A stretch of 64,000 nucleotides of DNA, taken from assembly GCA_001466705.2 (NCBI GenBank), contig LATX02000046.1, forward strand, positions 1-64,000. The letters are read 5' to 3'. Both the position numbers and the translations under genes were made by a program. The notes under the pieces were generated by a model. It did no database searches. It saw nothing but the letters and a program-made list of their open reading frames with translations, and was not told where the DNA came from. The stretch comes from Moniliophthora roreri (taxonomy: Eukaryota > Basidiomycota > Agaricomycetes > Agaricales > Marasmiaceae). Below are positions 12,271-24,230 of the stretch, one piece after another (position 1 is the first letter of the stretch; each line of letters opens with the position of its first letter).

Positions 12271-12680
12271 CTTCTGGACTGTGATGTGATCGTCATGCTG
12301 AATACACCTCTGCAGGCTTCTTGGGCCCTCTCTACTGGACTCCATGATCCCTAGACCAGCACAGCTGTGAGTTAGGTTTTGCCGGCAGACATCTTTTGAA
12401 GTACTTTTCCTGTGTCAGAAGGTTGTGTGATTCTGATATCCATATTGATATCACAGATTAGATCAAACTGGTGTATTGTAAGGGCCAGGAATGGCATGGA
12501 AGGGTGGGATGATGATCACTGCAGTTCAGGGCAATTCTGAAGGTGGTGAAATTGCAAAGGAAAGTCTATGTTACATCAAGTTTGTATGAATTGTAATCGA
12601 ATTGCCCATCAAAGGCTAATAAACAGCATAGTAGTGTTCAATTTTATAATCCCCAGGATGCAAATAACATTCATGAATCA

Positions 12681-13390
12681 CTACATACGAGGTGTTCTTT
12701 TTATGCTATTAATACAAAGGAAATACACCCAGAATACTGCTATATATTTGCTTCCAGACAACACTCAGAAAATTCTATTAGTTTCAAGTTGTCATCACAT
12801 ATTGAAAACAGCAAGAATACTCTGGATATTTTATGACAATGAAATTATAGAATTATCCTTTAATTTTCTAATTACAAATATACTAAATTTTCTGCCTTAT
12901 AAAATGGTGAGAAAACATTTAGAAAATAAATATAAGATTTTGAATTTTATATCAAAGGAAACATGTTAAATACAAAAGGAAAACTATATGAAAACTATCT
13001 AAAAACTGCTTTAAAATATAGTATTTTCACATGATTTTCCTACCATTTTCCTAGTGTTTTCCTAGTGTTTTCTCTGACTTTCCCACAATAGAAAATGTGG
13101 AATTTTTATCTTATCTTATCAGCAATTTCTGAGCATTTTCAACCAGAGAAAATTTAATGTTTTCTCAGTATGGAAATTATTCTAATATATTGTATTATCT
13201 ATTAATTCTCAGAATTTGAAAATTCCATATCTTTTGCTGCTGAAAATTTAGTATTCTCCAGGCATATTCTTGTTGAGAGGACACAATTGAAATTTAGAAT
13301 TTATATATAGTTTTATAAAAATTCTCTTTGCAAGAAGATTAAGTGTTTTCTCAATCAGAAAACCATGTTAAAAGAACACCTTGTATGTAG
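12681..13390. mobile_element. Element B: AT-rich non-autonomous TIR element
   Basis: About 710 bp with ends in inverted orientation: left CTACATACGAGGTGTTCTTT (12681-12700), right complement CTACATACAAGGTGTTCTTT (13390-13371). A TA dinucleotide just inside each end would fit a TA target duplication, but this cannot be proved from one copy. The interior is AT-rich, with direct repeats such as TTTTCCTAGTG twice in tandem (about 13048-13070), and has no credible gene; the long frame through 12568-12969 is composition-driven. The 3' half recurs at 58.8-59.2 and 60.4-60.8 kb. Confidence 0.65.
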
Positions 13391-13454
13391 TAAATGAATG
13401 AAAACACTGAACCCATCTTAGTGAAATAAGGAATGGAGTCACCAAGACCCTGAA

Positions 13455-15039
13455 TCACACTACACTCATCTCCTTTACTTGGTATACATTTCCTTCTGAG
13501 CCTTCAACTTCTGCAGCTGCCATTTCAAGATTTCCAATTGAGTGCACTTGTCCTCATAATATGGTACTGATTCCTTTCTGAGGTACTGGTTGACTCATGA
13601 AGTGAATGTCTGAGACCTGGTCCTGCAGGCTTTCAACATTCTTTCTGAGTTTTGTATAGACCATAATCAACATAGGAGTGATTCCCTACATGTTATTGTT
13701 AGTGCAGTATTTTAGATAAAAATTCACACTTACAGCACTCAAGGTTACAAGTGGGAAAAGGTTGAATGGTGACATGCTAAGCAGCAAAGTATTCACCATA
13801 ATCAAATTGACTATGCTCACAATTGGATATAGTAATCTGGACTCGAGTCTATAGGTGAAAGAATGATTAGCTTGATATCCAAGTTCATGAATATCAACTC
13901 ACATAATTCTTGAGACTGAGTGAACCAGTGTGTCACTTGTGTGAACACTGTGAGCATGGACTTGCTGATGGATCCACCAGATACATCCAGCTTCACATGA
14001 ATGCATTAGTACTGTGAAAAGGGCATAAGAGGTACAATATCAGCATACCAGTAAGAAGAGTAAGCACAGAGTTGAAAACAAGATTGGCAATTTGATATAC
14101 ACCACTGATGACATTTCCAACAGAGAACAAGGCATAATTAAAGTCAATGCTTGAATCACTAACAGCGACCAGCAGCATTACTGAACTGATGAATCCAGAA
14201 ACTGAAACCAACCAGACTAAGTGTCAATGCAAGTGCAGAAAAGGCAGTGTTAGACATGCACCATTCACAAGAACTGAGCCTGTTATCAAGGATAAGGCCA
14301 CCCATCTTTTGGAACTCCAAATCAGGTAGCATCAATGAATCTGCCCAAAAGGAAAAGATCAAAAATATTTTCATCATGACTGACCAAAACATGAACTAGC
14401 ATATACTCAGCTGCAATGCTTGAACATTCTGGCTTTAGCTTCTCTGTGTAACTGTAGTGACCAGGAGGAAAAGAACTTACTTCAAGAGGATAGATATTAG
14501 ATGTTCCAAAAAACTGGACAAATTCTTAGTGATTCAAAGAGACTCAACATGATACATTTAACTTACTAGAGAATCGTCTTTTCAATGTTGTGTCTCACAT
14601 AATCCAAAAATAACTCATACATCCGAGTCTTGACTGTATTGAAGCTGATAATGGATTCATAAGCCATGTCAACAGTATAAGTCATGACATATGCCGTAGA
14701 CAACAGAAAGAGAACTACAGTCAGTGACAAGTACAGACTGTGATTGACCCATTCATTGTTTTGCTGGCGACTGTGCATCATGTAGACACAGGTGCCAAAG
14801 AGCAAGGCATATAAGCCTGGTGAAAGAATCTATCAGCTTCTATCCCCTTGTATCCAGATTGAGAACTTACCATAGACAAAGTATGTGACCTGATAAAAAC
14901 CAATAATTTCATATGTCAAATGTGAACCATGAAAAGGAAACTTGGATGGTGTACATACTGATAATGTGGTTATTGGAGCAACAATGTTTCTTTGGACAGA
15001 TAGGTAGGGTGCCAGCACCTCAGGGATTTCAGAGGACAC
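13455..15039 (-). pseudogene. Multi-pass membrane protein family, copy A
   Basis: Paralog of copy B (45816-47281). In order on the minus strand: an N-terminus (SSEIPEVLAPYLSVQ), an intron after YFVYG with a GTAAGT donor, a two-helix region (ALLFGTCVYMMHSRQQ; LYLSLTVVLFLLSTAYVMTY), an IEKTIL segment, later helices (SVSGFISSVMLLVAVSDSS; NSVLTLLTG), 'SGGSISKSMLTVFTQVTHWF', 'LYPIVSIVNLIMVNTLLLS', and a cytoplasmic-type tail 'NVESLQDQVSDIHF', with TGA at 13457-13455. The codon that is ATG in copy B is GTG here (15039-15037), and stops break the 14.2-14.4 kb part. The role is unknown; the hydrophobic profile indicates a membrane protein. Confidence 0.6.
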
Positions 15040-15358
15040 CGTAAGAGAAGGAGTGTTAGTGTGAGAATCCCCTATTGCCCAGCTATTTTATACTACTAGT
15101 AGCCTGTTTGGAGCACAGCTCAGGTCTTCCATTACAGAGCAGGATCCTATCATTGCAACTGGTGATCTCTAGGGATAAGCCCACACAGGAGGTAGCACAG
15201 AAAGTCTGTAAATCAGTTCATTTAGCTGACAATGAGCAGAGGATTGAGATGGTAGCTGATGTATCTCTCCTATAACAAGATTGAGATCATGCAATAAAAG
15301 CAACACCAATTGAAATGTACTGAACATCATTACATATGACCTGGTAACCTAGAAATCC

Positions 15359-16115
15359 TCATGGTGACCAAGTACTGCATTTTTGGACAAGTTTCGAGTC
15401 TTTTCTCCTCTGCTTGTCACTGATACTGAGTCGCATGATGAGAGATGTTGTATTGTTGAATGATTGATGAGAATTGTGATGATCCAATGCTGAAATGCTC
15501 AAGTGTTGTTGTTCCACAGCAATTCTGGGTTTAGATGAGTCAAAGATCATCAACGTAGCTCCTGAGTGCTTCCGGTAAAGTTTTGATACCAAGTTGGATA
15601 TACTAATTGCGGTAGCAACACAGCTCCAAGAGCGACCAATTCAAGGCTGCCTATGTTTCTGGACTCATTTGTGGATATCCTACAACTACTAGCATTATCT
15701 CGTCAATTCTCCTAGAGCGAGTGCCAAGAAGAAGTTCTCAGGAGGGTACTGGTATTGGAGTGTGCACGAATGCTTCAAAATGCAGAAAATGCACCATTCA
15801 TCTTAAGCTGTCAGGCTTTGAGTAGATTCACTAAATAGGCTGATCGGTTCATTATCCCTTGCAAGTATATTGTCCCAGGAGAAAGTATTGAGAAAGCATG
15901 TAAGATGTCCTTCTAGGGTCGCAAACCAGCCCAATGGGCAGCAGTTATGAAAACTAAAGCTCAAAGATTTAGATTAGACGCTTGTCACCCTCTTACCATG
16001 ATCACAACCCACCACCATGTGACATATACCCACTGGCTCTTCCTACTCTTGACACCCAGACTCCACCCAGCTAATCATAGAGTCAAAGCCCAAATTTCTA
16101 ATGATTTACAGCTAT
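15359..16115 (-). repeat. Segmental duplication block, left part (CpG-poor copy)
   Basis: Clearly homologous to 47940-48790 in the same orientation. It includes a coding-like minus-strand stretch (EQQHLSISALDHHNSHQSFN) matching EQQHSSASALSHHNSHQSFN in the other copy, which reads like the Ser/His-rich tail of a membrane protein (LGVVLLPRLVYPARYQ). Homology stops at the inverted repeat at 16116 and resumes at about 26850. Many differences are CG in the 48-kb copy versus TG or CA here. Confidence 0.65.
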
Positions 16116-16175
16116 TTTAAAAATTGTAGGCACCCTTCGAAAAAAAGTTCAGATGAGTCAGTGCCCCATTTTCCC
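16116..16175 (+). repeat. Left terminal inverted repeat
   Basis: Pairs with 26348-26407 in reverse complement over 60 bp, mismatches at repeat positions 23, 50, 54 and 59. Confidence 0.85.
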
Positions 16176-16284
16176 CATCAGTGATGTCATATTTAGTGGA
16201 CAAATAACCATAAAACATCGTGCATTTCGCATTTGATAACCTTATTGCTATCATAGACCATAGACTGTAGACTGTAGATGCCAT

Positions 16285-17270
16285 ATGAAATTGACGACTT
16301 GTACTTTACCCACCATGGATCCAGCCCACGAAGGAGGAGTCAATGCTTACCTTACCGGAAGAGCCAACTATCCCAGTGCGACCCAAAAATGTCGCTGCAG
16401 CTTACCTGCATGTGCTCTCAATGGAGGGGCCTTTGAGCAACCATTCCAAGCCTGTCAGTTCAACACATGGCAAGAACTCTCACAAGCATACCCAGGAAAT
16501 TTACTTCCTCAGTATTGGTTCCAAATGAAGTAGAGCTGCAATGCAAGAGGAAGACCTGATCGTCACAGTGTGACCAGACAAGCTGGCCCAAACAGCCCCT
16601 TGCTGAGTTGAGCTGCTTATCAGGTGAGGATGACAGCATGGACGAGGTCAGGGGCCTTGAGCCTGTGTCAGAGGACGAGGAAGTGCAAGAAAAGGATGAA
16701 AAACATGGTGGAGGCAGATTGAGTCAGGGAGGAAGGACAAAAAATGCAGATGGTGAAACGTGGTCTAAGGATCATAGAGACAGCATCCGTGGGTGTTGGG
16801 TCAGAAAAAGGTCGAAGCGTTAAACAGAAATGAGTGTCAAATGAAGATTCTGCTTTGGGGGGAATGCTGTGCCCACAAAACACTCAAAAAAGGTCATAAG
16901 AAGAGAAACAGAAGAGGAAGTGAAAGTGAAACAAGTGAAGCTGATGGGAAAACACTCACGAAGTTGGTATTGCAAGGCTTGTAACTACTGGATGGGAGAA
17001 TGGGATACAGGGCATGGCGAGGGTCAGAGATCAAAAAGAAGATTGTCAAAATATTGTATTTCTACACTATTAATGACCTATGTACTTGAGCAGAATGCTG
17101 AACACAAGCTCGGAAGATATGCTGGACCACTGGCTCAATCAACCAGACATGAGGTGAACTCGAGGCTGCCAGCTCACTCTCAAGCAAGCAGTGTCTTTCA
17201 ACCACCAGGAAACATGTCTTTTAGCCCTTCGGAGCGTCTTTCAGATGTTTCCTGAGGCCCTGAAAGTGTT
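16285..17270 (+). other. Unassigned, partly coding-like region inside the TIR element
   Basis: Short frames (16285-16533, 16608-16823, 16869-17255) are rich in charged residues, with no motif I recognise. They could be remnants of a 5' gene of the element or non-coding. Confidence 0.25.
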
Positions 17271-18607
17271 TCTGGCTTAAAAAAAAGACCGTTTGAGCAC
17301 GTGTGAAAGACATGGCTCTTTGGGCATCACCTAACCTTCGGTCTCTTGTTGATTGCTCTCACATCTCTCTGCCTTCTTTCTTAACTATTGTCTGGCTTTT
17401 ATCTTTTTTGCTCAGGTATGTCCTTCTTAAGACATCTATCTATTGTTTGAACTAACATCTTCTCTCATATACACTCTAGATATCAAACCCATTATTCTAT
17501 TTCCACCATTTCTGACCTCTACTGCCAGAGTCAGAAAGACTCCACTCCCACTGGAACAAGACCACAAGACCACAAGGTGTCAGGCATGCAATGTAGAGGC
17601 TGTAGTTATGGTTAATTGTCTTGCTTGATGTGTATTCCATTTCAACTGTCTCATCTATTTGAGCCCTACTGACGTTGCACTGCTTCATTGATAGGCTCCT
17701 ATAGTGCTATAAAAACTAGCCCATCCCTTCACCAGTCCACCAGTCAACTCAACTCCTCACATCTCCAATTCTCCAGACCTGACATGCCCATTCCAAGCCA
17801 ACCGTTACCTGAGCTCAGTGATGTTGGCACTGGTACAAGCACTCTGCCAAACAGTGTTGATTTTCAAGATATCATTCTCGAAAACAGCACTGTTGGCAAG
17901 ATGTTCAAGTACACGGGCCTTGCCAGTGCTGTGGCCAATGGTACAGACAAGATGGGATTCATTCTTGATGCTGCTGTTAGTGACGACATCGAAGCCAAAC
18001 AGGAATCCATGGGACCAGAATGAGACATGGAGGCACAGGCTGGCATTGAAGATGCTGCTATGGATGTTGACTTGGGTGCCAATACTGCCTTGGCTTCAGT
18101 TCTTGCTGGCGCCTCAACTGGTGTTACCGAGGGTACAGAGAGTCATTATAAGAGGTACGTGACATTTAACTTGTATGCTCTTCTCTTTGCTGACCTTGTA
18201 TTAGTCTCATGAAACAGTGTGAAAAATTTCTTTGTGACAACAAGCTCATCAACGAAGACGAAGATTTTTTTTGCAACATGCCTCATGAAGATGCACCACT
18301 ACTTATTTGCGCATGGATACTTGATGCGTAGGTGGCATTTTCTCATCATTTGTCCTCAACTAAATGAAATTGTCAACAGATGCGACTCATTTCTACTTAA
18401 TGGAAGTACTTGGGACCCAATGGAGTGAAGAAGCAGCTACTCACATGTGCAGAAGATGAGAGCTGCTGCTACCTATGGGTTCGGCCATGTATGCCAACTG
18501 GGAAACCTCCCATGGCACAAAAGCGAGGTTTCGGAGAAAATGCTAGGCAATCCATCAGTATCTCAACAAGTCTCACTGTACATAGTGAGTCTTCATTGTT
18601 GCAAGGT

Positions 18608-18628
18608 ATTTTTTTTTTTTTTTTTTTT
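18608..18628. repeat. Poly-T tract
   Basis: About 20 consecutive T in or beside an intron of the recombinase pseudogene. Confidence 0.8.
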
Positions 18629-18810
18629 ACTTTCTTTCACTAGTGGTGACCTAACAATATAGTCTAGGCTCAAGGCGGAGAGGAACCAACAAGCTCTTGA
18701 GCAATCACAGAGGTGAGTTAGTCACTCAAATCTCAATTCACTGGTACTGACATTCTTTCTAGGAAATAATTGGCCAGCTATACGACATAAATCAGCTGCC
18801 TGAATACTTT

Positions 18811-18870
18811 GACATCAAACCATTTGCTACACGAACCTCTGACATCAAACCATTTGCTACACAAACCTCT
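18811..18870 (+). repeat. 30-bp tandem duplication inside the recombinase
   Basis: GACATCAAACCATTTGCTAC plus 10 bases occurs twice in tandem, differing by one base (CGA versus CAA). It repeats ten codons (DIKPFATRTS, DIKPFATQTS) without changing frame. Confidence 0.85.
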
Positions 18871-19889
18871 GACAAACGTGCAAAGACATAGGGTGGCCCA
18901 AGGTTCTGACGCCTCCTCTACTTTGTCTATACTATTTCTTTTGTTTGCCTGCTGCGCATTGATGAAGCACTGAAGATTCAGATGAGCTATATTACAATAG
19001 TCAACAATGTTCTCAAGCTTACTTTGCCTTTCCAGAAGATGAACCAATTTGGTGGTAAGTACACTCTGCCTTGTTCTTCAGAAACTGGCCTCTTAATACT
19101 GAGCAGATATCAAGCCCTTCTACATCAAAATGTTCTCCGAAGAGTACCAACATCTGTGCCCTGTTTGTGCCTTCTTGGAATGGATACATGTCAGCTGAAT
19201 CCAGTCAGGGTACATTTGCTGCAAAATCAGCTCTATTGATGAGGTATATAGTAAGGACACCAAGGCTATAGTAAGTCTTCTGATGGCTTTGTTGTTAGCT
19301 GTTACTTATTAGTGATGCAGACATCTCAACACTTTCTCAAAGGCTTTCAGCAAAACCTACTTGACATTCACATTGATCCGTCCTCTTATGGTGGCCATTC
19401 TTTCCAGTGTGGTGGCTGCCAGTGGCTTTCAGTCTACCACCGCTGGCCATTGAGAAAGATCTGTGAATGGGGCAGATGGAGCACAGACTTCTCACACTTG
19501 ACGATCGTCAAGTACCTCATTTCTTGGAATGATGATCCTATGTACCTCCATGAAGATTTCTTTAATTTTGACAAGGCTCCAGCCACTTACTGCTCTACTT
19601 GTGGTCGGAGCTGTGATTGCTATGGTTTGTAGTATATGTAATTCTAGTATATATCCAACTATGTACTATAAAATGCATCTTTCATTCTGTCAAGACAAAA
19701 TTGGACAGTCATGTTACAAGTCTGAGGAATAAGGATTTGTGCAGTTGATGAACAAAGGTCCAGCTTTTTGGCATGGCTGAAGATAGAGGGTGGGAAAGTG
19801 TGTTAGTATTTGTTTCTCTCCAAAACAAGATTGGGTCTGGAGTGGTCTAGACCCATTTGTGTTTTCATCATTGAGAACCTCTCAAAGTA

Positions 19890-20440
19890 CACATTGCATG
19901 TCTACATCTGGGCTACCATATTCACTGCTTTGGGAGAGTTTCTGTGGGGTTATGACACAGGCAGATGTGTCTATACATTTTCACAGTAGAGGAAGAAATA
20001 CTAAGAACCTTAATAGCATAGGTCCAATCAGCATCATGCCTCAATTCAAGACATAATTTGGAGTACTCTCTCTGATACTCTTCTAGCTGTCCAAGGTCTG
20101 TTTATTTATCTCTTGCATCTTAATCAGTGCTTCTCTATCCTCTCTCTTTGCTGGCTCTTTGTCCAACCACATCTCGCATATGTATATCATTGGTATTGAA
20201 GCCTCTGCAATGCATTTACTGCAATTCTTTGTTGGAAGGTGTATCACTGGGGTGAGTGAAGGGCTTTTTATTTCCAGTATCATAGTCTATGTCACCAAGA
20301 TATCTTCTCCCAGTGCTTGTGATCATTTGGCTGCATTTGTTCATCTGGAACTTGATTCTAGTGGAATAGTAGCACTCCTACAATATATTCAGGATAGTCA
20401 GATAGTACCAAATAATATGGGAGCTCACCTGTTGCCCTCA
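19890..20440 (+). pseudogene. Sugar-transporter-like (MFS) relic
   Basis: Pieces match the N-terminal half of fungal MFS sugar transporters: 'FTALGEFLWGYDTG' at about 19921-19962 (the first-helix motif F-x-A-x-GG-x-x-x-GYDTG) and 'HLLQFFVGRCITGVSEGLF' at about 20216-20275 (cf. the fourth-helix motif GR-x-x-x-GxGxG), followed by a segment like the loop before the fifth helix. Stops and frame changes lie between. It would have been a plasma-membrane hexose transporter; here it is a remnant within the 10.3-kb TIR element. Confidence 0.45.
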
Positions 20441-20499
20441 ATGCAGAATGGATTGAAATTGGGCATACTATATAGTAATAGATAGACAGTTAGTAGTTA

Positions 20500-22130
20500 G
20501 TTCAATCTGCCAACTGTGCAGCAGAGCTAACTTACATCCTATTGGATGGCTTGAAGCTGAACTTAGAAGGACTGAAATGTTTGAATGTACAGCAGGAGAG
20601 GCTGATGAACTATGTGGGAAGTACTATTTCTGTCTCAGAAATTGCCTGTGTGCAGAGAATGGTACCTGATCTCTGAGCCACATGTCTTCTCCTTGACCTG
20701 GGCCATCATCTGGCAGCTCAACAAACATAAATTTGGATGTAGGCCTCAGTATAAAATAGAATGGCATTGTTTCCCTTTGGTTTTCCTTCCTCCATCCATG
20801 GATCCCATGCTGATATCCCTCTCAGCCACTGCTCTTAAATGGCATTATATCTGATTCTATGTAGACAATAAATGTGAGCCCATATGCCTTAGTGATAATT
20901 CCAAGAGATCAATACAGGCCAGTTTCTGAGCAGAACCCAGTGACAGAGCATCCTGAAGTGAGAAAATTTCAGGACCCTCAGAGAGTAGAGGTGGATTCCA
21001 GAGATGGATAAGAATAACGACTAACAGAAAGCCCATTGAAGTCCCTGTGATCAAGGCTGTTGAATTGGCTCAGGTTTTCCAATGACCCAACTTTCCATTG
21101 ATGTCCATAGAAAATGGAGATTTGCTGAGTATGCTATATAGTATAATATAGCTCCCAATAGTCAATCACTAGTTCAGGTAGCTGGACATGCTGCAATGTA
21201 GATCCCAGGTAAGCTATGGCTTCTATTCCACTATACATCCTATATTATCCTATATAGCATTTGTGCAATTTCCAGATGTTCAGCTTTTCAATATGATAGG
21301 AACCATAACTGGTAAGGCAGTACCTAAGATAAGGCATCTGAACAACTGTATTCAGGATATTTTACTTGCTATGGACATGGACTCCATCATCAAATATGTT
21401 GTAAATAGCAGAAATAAGTACTCAGACAGTCACACTAAGTGTGTGAATGGCTGTATTAAGGCCTCTACAGTACCTGTTGTAAATAGCAGAAAAGAGTACT
21501 GTAGAGATTCATTATAAGCAAGAGAAATATATGAAAGGAATAATGTATCTTACCTCAGACAGTTGCACTAAGTGTGTGAACAGCTGAGGTGTTACAGTGT
21601 GTGTGTAGCTAATAAATACTAAACTATGAAACTAGGGAATTTGATTAATAGATAAGACAAGTCTGATATATATCATATGGAACATGTATTGTAATCAAGA
21701 AACAGAAATGGGGAAACAGAGTACAGAACAGAAACATATGATCAGGCAGCAATTCATGTATGACACCTGCAATCTTTGACAAAATACATATCTAACAGCA
21801 ACAAACACCAATATCAACTAAGAGCAATCATATATTTTAGCAATTGTCACTTCACTGCATGGATAATAGACTCACAAGGAAACACAGGGTTGTATGATGG
21901 CAGAGTTCACTTTCAACAGTAATAAAGACCACAACCTAGACCTCCCACAATGCCACAATAGCTGCAATTTACACTCTGACAACAACATAACCTTGGACTT
22001 GTACCAGCCAGTGGACCTCTGCTGGCCCACAAACAATGAAGTGTAACCTGAGTCTGAACTTAGCATTTTGCACTGACTTACAATGCCATTACTATATGTT
22101 TATTTACACTGGAGCATGTATAATGTGTAT
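20500..22130. other. No gene recognised; short duplicated motif
   Basis: CpG-poor, no conserved coding. The phrase GTTGTAAATAGCAGAAA occurs at about 21398 and 21477, and AGACAGTY..CACTAAGTGTGTGAA at about 21423 and 21556, so a local tandem-like duplication of about 80-130 bp is present. Confidence 0.45.
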
Positions 22131-22133
22131 TCT

Positions 22134-24032
22134 TCAATCAATCTCAATAGTATCTATGATTTTCACCACCTTCCCATTGGGTAGATGTGTTTGAAGATAT
22201 TCCACCTCACTGCTCTCAGGTGATCCTTGCCTACTTGTTCCAATATATTCTATCTCATTATCATCATTGACATATCTGTTGTCCCAGATAGATATCCATA
22301 GCATCAGCAAAGCTGCTAAAGAGACAAATATAAATATACACACCTCGAACTTGCACAAGCACTTGAATTTGCATGAGTGCTTGAACTTGCATGAGTACTT
22401 TTGAGTAGTAGTGATTGGATGTTTTCCCCAAGTATAAACTCAGGAACCCAGACATCCACATTCTCAAGAACACTCCTTTCATCTTCATTGAGACTGTTTG
22501 GATCTGCACCTGCTAGCTGGATGAATTTCTTGGATGTGACCCTCATATGAATTGAACACATAGATGGACTTTGTGCATTTTGTGAAATTTCCAGGGTCTT
22601 GGGGGTGTAAACTCAGGGCTGTGGATATATTTTTGTAACAGCAGCATCTGCAAGAAGTCCATGAATGTGCTGGGTCTTTGCATCATACATTGGAGCACCC
22701 TGAAGAAGAATTAGAGTATATAAATGCAAGCTATTGAATGACACTCACAAATGTAATCAGACGATATGCCATTTTAGGAAATAGGTGCTTATGAAAAACT
22801 TTAAGATACTGTTGGTGAGTTGGAAAGAGATGTTCAACAGCAAATTGTGCAACAAGCCATAGCTGAGGGAGGTGAGGGTACCAGCGAGAGGTGTCAGGTG
22901 GAACTTGACCTGGGCTCCATGATGTGACAGGGTTTACATACAAGCTCAACACCTGTAAATCTGGGAATGACTCTGTGATTTGACATGCTAGGCTTGGGTT
23001 CTGATTTGTCATGTAGCCCTGTGAATTAGACTGAAGTTCATGTCTTATAGATCTCCACCAACTCTGTAGGAAAGTAGCAAGTTCAGGCTCAGCCAGGTTC
23101 TTGAAGGCATTACTGAGACTATCACCAAATCCACAGCATGCAAGTGCAATTGCAGTTTTGATGCCAAACTGCTCCAAACCATCATGGTAGTCTCCACCAT
23201 TGACTAATGCAACAAAAATAAGCCCAGCATGAGTGAGTCCAATGCTGTCACTATTTTCGATAGCCTGACTTGTGTAAATGTACACATTATCGCAGACTGT
23301 ACTCTTCTTTGCCTTGAAAGGTCTATAAGACTCAGTGTTAGTCTTGTCTGTTGAATCTTTAATAATGATCTGACATACCGCTCAATGCGGATAAGGCACT
23401 GAGCACCAAATATGAGAGTGTCAATATCGTCTGACATGACACAATCAATAAGGTTTCGATGATTGAGCTCTGCTAACTCAGCCTCAGCCTCGCCCAGTGC
23501 CTTGTAAGACATTATAAAAAGAGCAAAGCAGTTGAAAGACTAGAGGACTTACCTCATGAACCTCAAAACCCAAAGCAGTAAGTAGACACCGTGATTGATG
23601 ATACAGTGCAATTTCTTTGTGATTGACTTGAGTGCCACGTTTTATTTGTGGTCTAGCAGGTCCATCATAGACCCATACCATCCCAATTGCCAGCTTGACA
23701 TATTCACAGAGCCTGAAGAAAAAGGGGCGAAGTGGATTTGGAGGCCGATGAATTTAGCCATGGGCAAAAGCACCACTGAATCGTGCAAGGAAGTTGCTGT
23801 GATATAGGTGGTAAGTAAATGATTATAACTACTACAGGACACATATACCATGCATCAACACCCACTACAATACCCCTTAAGTTCCAGTTATTTGCATGAA
23901 AGCCTTTGACAACAGCCAGGTGACCAAGCGAATGGAGCTCAAGGCTAGAGTCAAATTCATTCTGTGCAAGAATGAATCAGTAGCTTATCAGTGAAATAGC
24001 GGTCTTACCCAGCTCCAATTCTTGAGTCCCAT
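22134..24032 (-). CDS. XPG/GEN1-like structure-specific nuclease, catalytic residues kept but one stop
   Basis: Minus-strand gene with several GT-AG introns; ATG at 24032 in good context (MGLKNWSW). XPG N-domain: 'GIVVGVDAW' (about 23850), 'RPFFFRLCEYVKLAIG', 'VWVYDGPARPQIKRG' (about 23665). After an intron, the I-domain: 'ALGEAEAELAELNHRNLID', 'MSDDIDTLIFGA' (23510-23400), then 'NGGDYHDGLEQFGIKTAIALA' (about 23195) as the helix-hairpin region. The catalytic acids (D in VGVDAW, E/E in GEAEAE, DD in SDDID, D in GGDY) are all present. The family cuts branched DNA such as flaps or Holliday junctions. A Ser/Ala-rich stretch (22.36-22.40 kb) and an acidic tail follow. An in-frame TAA at 23756-23754 in the second or third exon would truncate it unless that segment is spliced out. 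Length fits the family. Confidence 0.65.
22345..22405. repeat. 18-bp imperfect tandem repeat in the XPG-like tail
   Basis: Three units of the type TTGCATGAGTGCTTGAAC. On the coding strand they read as a Ser/Thr/His/Ala-rich repeat (STHASSSTHANSSACASS). Confidence 0.7.
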
Positions 24033-24230
24033 CTTGAGTGATAATGAGTGCAAGAAGCAAGAAATGTTAGACATACCCCTAATTACAAAGTCAATTGAGG
24101 ACAAATGCTACTGGCGCACAAACATGGGTTAGAGGAACTATTATATCATTCATTCAGTACTGCAAACAATATAGTCAACTATGTAGCTCCAGGTACAGTA
24201 CAGTAGTCCAAGAAATAATTGCTATTGTCT

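Larger units (their letters stand above)
17784..19632 (+). pseudogene. Tyrosine recombinase-like ('DNA breaking-rejoining') gene, inactivated
   Basis: Matches Agaricomycete proteins with the tyrosine recombinase/integrase catalytic core, which cut and rejoin DNA through a Tyr. Start ATG at 17784; introns near 18155-18206, 18329-18380 and 18586-18666. Order: N-terminal region; 'NEDEDFFCNMPHEDAPLL'; 'KMRAAATYGFGHVCQLGNLP' (about 18450); 'IDEALKIQ' (about 18957); 'LTLPFQKMNQFG' (about 19022); 'CPVCAFLEWI' (about 19158); and the core 'GGHSFQCGGCQWLSVYHRWP...LRKICEWG', then 'STDFSHLTIVKYLISWNDDP'. Relatives have HSFRRGG and CPVR; here the Arg residues read Gln or Cys, removing a catalytic Arg. In-frame TGA at 18021 and 19196, plus stops around 18890-18910, confirm decay. 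Crypton-like kinship is possible, not proved. Confidence 0.7.

Noticed and set aside
12568..12969. 133-codon frame
   Set aside because: Runs from flank into AT-rich element B across its inverted repeat; no conserved residues.
22345..22405. Short regular repeats considered as CRISPR
   Set aside because: Eukaryotic sequence, 18-bp units with no spacers, inside an XPG-like reading frame.
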